64,000 nucleotides of DNA, from NCBI RefSeq assembly GCF_000737765.1, contig NZ_JPRI01000008.1, positions 186,001 to 250,000 on the forward strand. Reading direction: 5' to 3'. Under the pieces are notes generated by a model that saw only the letters and a list, made by a program, of their open reading frames with translations, made no database searches and was not told the origin of the DNA. Source of the stretch: Chryseobacterium vrystaatense. Its GTDB lineage: Bacteria; Bacteroidota; Bacteroidia; Flavobacteriales; Weeksellaceae. Positions 62,635-64,000 of the stretch are shown here, in pieces (the first letter of the stretch is position 1; the number at the start of each line of letters is the position of its first letter). The position numbers and the translations under genes were made by a program.

Positions 62635-63177
62635 TTATTCGTCTTTTTTAGAGGAAACTAAAAAAACGTCGATAAGTCCTTCGGGAAGTTGCATTTTGAT
62701 AAACCTTTCTTCTCTGTTTACCTCAAGAATCCAGTCTTTGATGATAGGAATAACCACTTCTTTTCCATCCAGATTGGTTACGAAATAATTTTGAGCCGTC
62801 TGATCATTCACAGATCTAATCACTCCACATTCTTTATCCTGTTCATCAAGAATATCGAAACCGATGATCTCATGATAGTAAAACTGTTTTCCGGAAAGTT
62901 TCGGAAGTGTAGTAAGCGGTAAATATACGTTTTTACCTAAAACCTGATCTACCACAGCTTCAGAAGAATTTTTGAAGGCAAGATTCAGTGCGTCATTCTT
63001 GCTCCATGATGATTTTACAATAAAAAAAGGAACCAATAATCCGTTGATTTCAACGAATATTGATTCCAATTTATTGTAAAGCTCGGGCTGGTCGGTATCC
63101 AATTTAAGGATAACGTTACCCGCAAGGCCATGTCTGCGTGTGATTTTTCCTAGTAAATAGCAATCTTCTTTACGCAT
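62635..63177 (-). CDS. rimM: Ribosome maturation factor RimM
   Basis: A 180-residue protein with the N-terminal RimM domain (LLGKITRRHGLAGNVILKLDTDQPE, residues 8-32) and a PRC-barrel C-terminal domain (about 95-175, with EIIGFDILDE and VVIPIIKDWILEVNREERFIKMQLPEGLIDVFL in pieces). It assists 30S subunit assembly. 11 bp downstream of rpsP on the same strand, the usual neighbourhood. Confidence 0.94.
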   Translation of the reverse strand: MRKEDCYLLGKITRRHGLAGNVILKLDTDQPELYNKLESIFVEINGLLVPFFIVKSSWSKNDALNLAFKNSSEAVVDQVLGKNVYLPLTTLPKLSGKQFYYHEIIGFDILDEQDKECGVIRSVNDQTAQNYFVTNLDGKEVVIPIIKDWILEVNREERFIKMQLPEGLIDVFLVSSKKDE

Positions 63178-63188
63178 ACAGGTATTTT

Positions 63189-63752
63189 TTAAGCTTCAGT
63201 GTTTTCTTCAGTTTCAGCAGCAGGAGCTTCTCCTTCTGTAGCTTCTACAACTTCTTCAGCAGGTGCGTTAGCAGCTTCTTCAGCAGCTTTAGCATCAGCT
63301 TCTACTTGTGCAGCAGCAGCAATTCTAGCTTCATTTACTTTAGCTTCAGCATCTAAAGCAGATTTCTTAGCGTCAGCTTGAGCTTTAGTTAAACCTTCTA
63401 CTTTACCTTGTACTTTTTGTTCTTTAGATTCTAACCAAGCCCCGAATCTTTTTTCAGCTTCAGCCTCGTCAAAAGCACCTTTAGCAACACCACCTTGTAA
63501 GTGTTTTTTGTAAAGGGCACCTTTATAAGAAAGGATAGCTCTTGCAGTATCAGTTGGCTGAGCACCGTTGTTTAACCACTTTACAGCAGCATCAACGTTC
63601 AAATCGATAGTCGCAGGGTTAGTAATTGGGTTGTAAGTTCCTAGTTTCTCGATGAATCTACCATCTCTTCTAGCTCTAGAATCTGCAACCACGATGTGGA
63701 AAAAAGGCTTACCTTTTTTACCGTGTCTTTGTAATCTGATTTTTACTGACAT
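63189..63752 (-). CDS. rpsP: 30S ribosomal protein bS16 with long acidic tail
   Basis: 187 residues. The first about 80 residues are bS16 (VKIRLQRHGKKGKPFFHIVVADSRARRDGRFIEKLGTYNP in pieces). The remainder is a helix-rich alanine/glutamate tail (about 85-187) that ends AEEAANAPAEEVVEATEGE...TEENTEA. bS16 is normally 80-90 residues, and an extension is common in Bacteroidota. A -7 box (TATCTTTG on the minus strand, 63802-63809) lies 50 bp before the ATG. Confidence 0.95.
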   Translation of the reverse strand: MSVKIRLQRHGKKGKPFFHIVVADSRARRDGRFIEKLGTYNPITNPATIDLNVDAAVKWLNNGAQPTDTARAILSYKGALYKKHLQGGVAKGAFDEAEAEKRFGAWLESKEQKVQGKVEGLTKAQADAKKSALDAEAKVNEARIAAAAQVEADAKAAEEAANAPAEEVVEATEGEAPAAETEENTEA

Positions 63753-63801
63753 AATGTTGTGAATTTTACGGGAACTCGTCCCAGTTAAATATTTAAGAGT
63801 G

Positions 63802-63809
63802 CAAAGATA
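63802..63809 (-). promoter_or_regulatory. Candidate -7 box of the rpsP-rimM operon
   Basis: The minus strand reads TATCTTTG, a perfect TAnnTTTG match, 50 bp before the rpsP ATG. Confidence 0.5.
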
Positions 63810-63885
63810 CTACTTTTTCTTATATGTTGAAATGCTAATATGATAATTTGATGTTTTTTTACCAAAACATCTCCAAATGAGATCA

Positions 63886-64000
63886 TTAATCTACACTTCC
63901 CAGATAGAAAAGTCCCAGACACTTCTGATTCTCTTCAATGGTCAGAGATTCTTTAAGGTTGTCTACAATCTTAGGGGAACTCCAATAACAGCCTATATTA
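63886..64000 (-). CDS. Nitroreductase-family protein, 3' end only
   Basis: Only the last 37 codons lie in the window: GCYWSSPKIVDNLKESL, TIEENQKCLGLFYLGSVD, then a stop. This is the C-terminal signature of NfnB-like nitroreductases (FMN-dependent flavoproteins). The gene continues past the right edge. Substrate unknown. Confidence 0.75.
   Translation of the reverse strand, partial: NIGCYWSSPKIVDNLKESLTIEENQKCLGLFYLGSVD

Noticed and set aside
1..64000. tRNA, rRNA, tmRNA, insertion sequences, integrases or phage genes
   Set aside because: None could be supported. No tRNA-like cloverleaf, transposase motif or terminal inverted repeats were found in the gaps examined.

Overview
The window looks like chromosomal DNA of a flavobacterium, most likely Chryseobacterium or a close relative (Weeksellaceae, Bacteroidota). 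The DNA is AT-rich. Several genes are preceded by the Bacteroidota -7 promoter box TAnnTTTG, and purine-rich Shine-Dalgarno sites are not a feature. The gene set also fits: a TonB-dependent receptor, DUF1573, MacA/MacB-type exporters, a compact class I ribonucleotide reductase, a lipidated subclass B1 metallo-beta-lactamase, and bS16 with an acidic/alanine-rich tail. No rRNA or tRNA gene was seen. One RNA gene, RNase P RNA (rnpB), is clear at 49939-50261 on the minus strand.

Layout. 38-11743 (minus strand): nucleotide-sugar dehydratase, recX, glyA, a thioredoxin-reductase-like flavoprotein, the beta-lactamase, a small lipoprotein, and a four-gene ABC export operon (ATPase, two MacB-like permeases, MacA-like adaptor). 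12170-15267 (plus): nrdB, a small ABM-like gene, nrdA. 15962-30410: a cell-surface region. It holds a small secreted protein with an L-type-lectin-like partner, a large TonB receptor, and two copies of a cassette (small secreted protein followed by a giant protein of WVGGSG-NW repeats). The second giant gene is frameshifted and internally rearranged. Both cassettes start with the same promoter and 32-40 bp palindrome. 30830-40529: mostly housekeeping and metabolic genes (DUF72, HD hydrolase, alpha/beta hydrolase, PfkB kinase, DUF4241, valS, DUF1573, PPK2).

40683-49734 is the standout. It is an 18-gene, same-strand array made of eight copies of a 123-125 aa lipoprotein (family A), each followed within 3-26 bp by one or two members of a diversified secreted family (B, with two conserved cysteines, or C, cysteine-less). 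A 53-residue block is identical in all eight A proteins although the DNA carries many synonymous differences, while the B/C partners diverge strongly. I recognise neither family. The pattern suggests a constant lipoprotein serving a variable repertoire of exported proteins.

49735-64000: rnpB, an ECF sigma factor with a membrane partner, an acyl-CoA ligase, rpoN, asnS, a CDP-alcohol phosphatidyltransferase, a divergent regulator locus with paired TGTGA-N3-TCACA dyads over its promoters, a serine hydrolase, a frameshifted lipoprotein, rimM, rpsP, and the 3' end of a nitroreductase gene running off the window.
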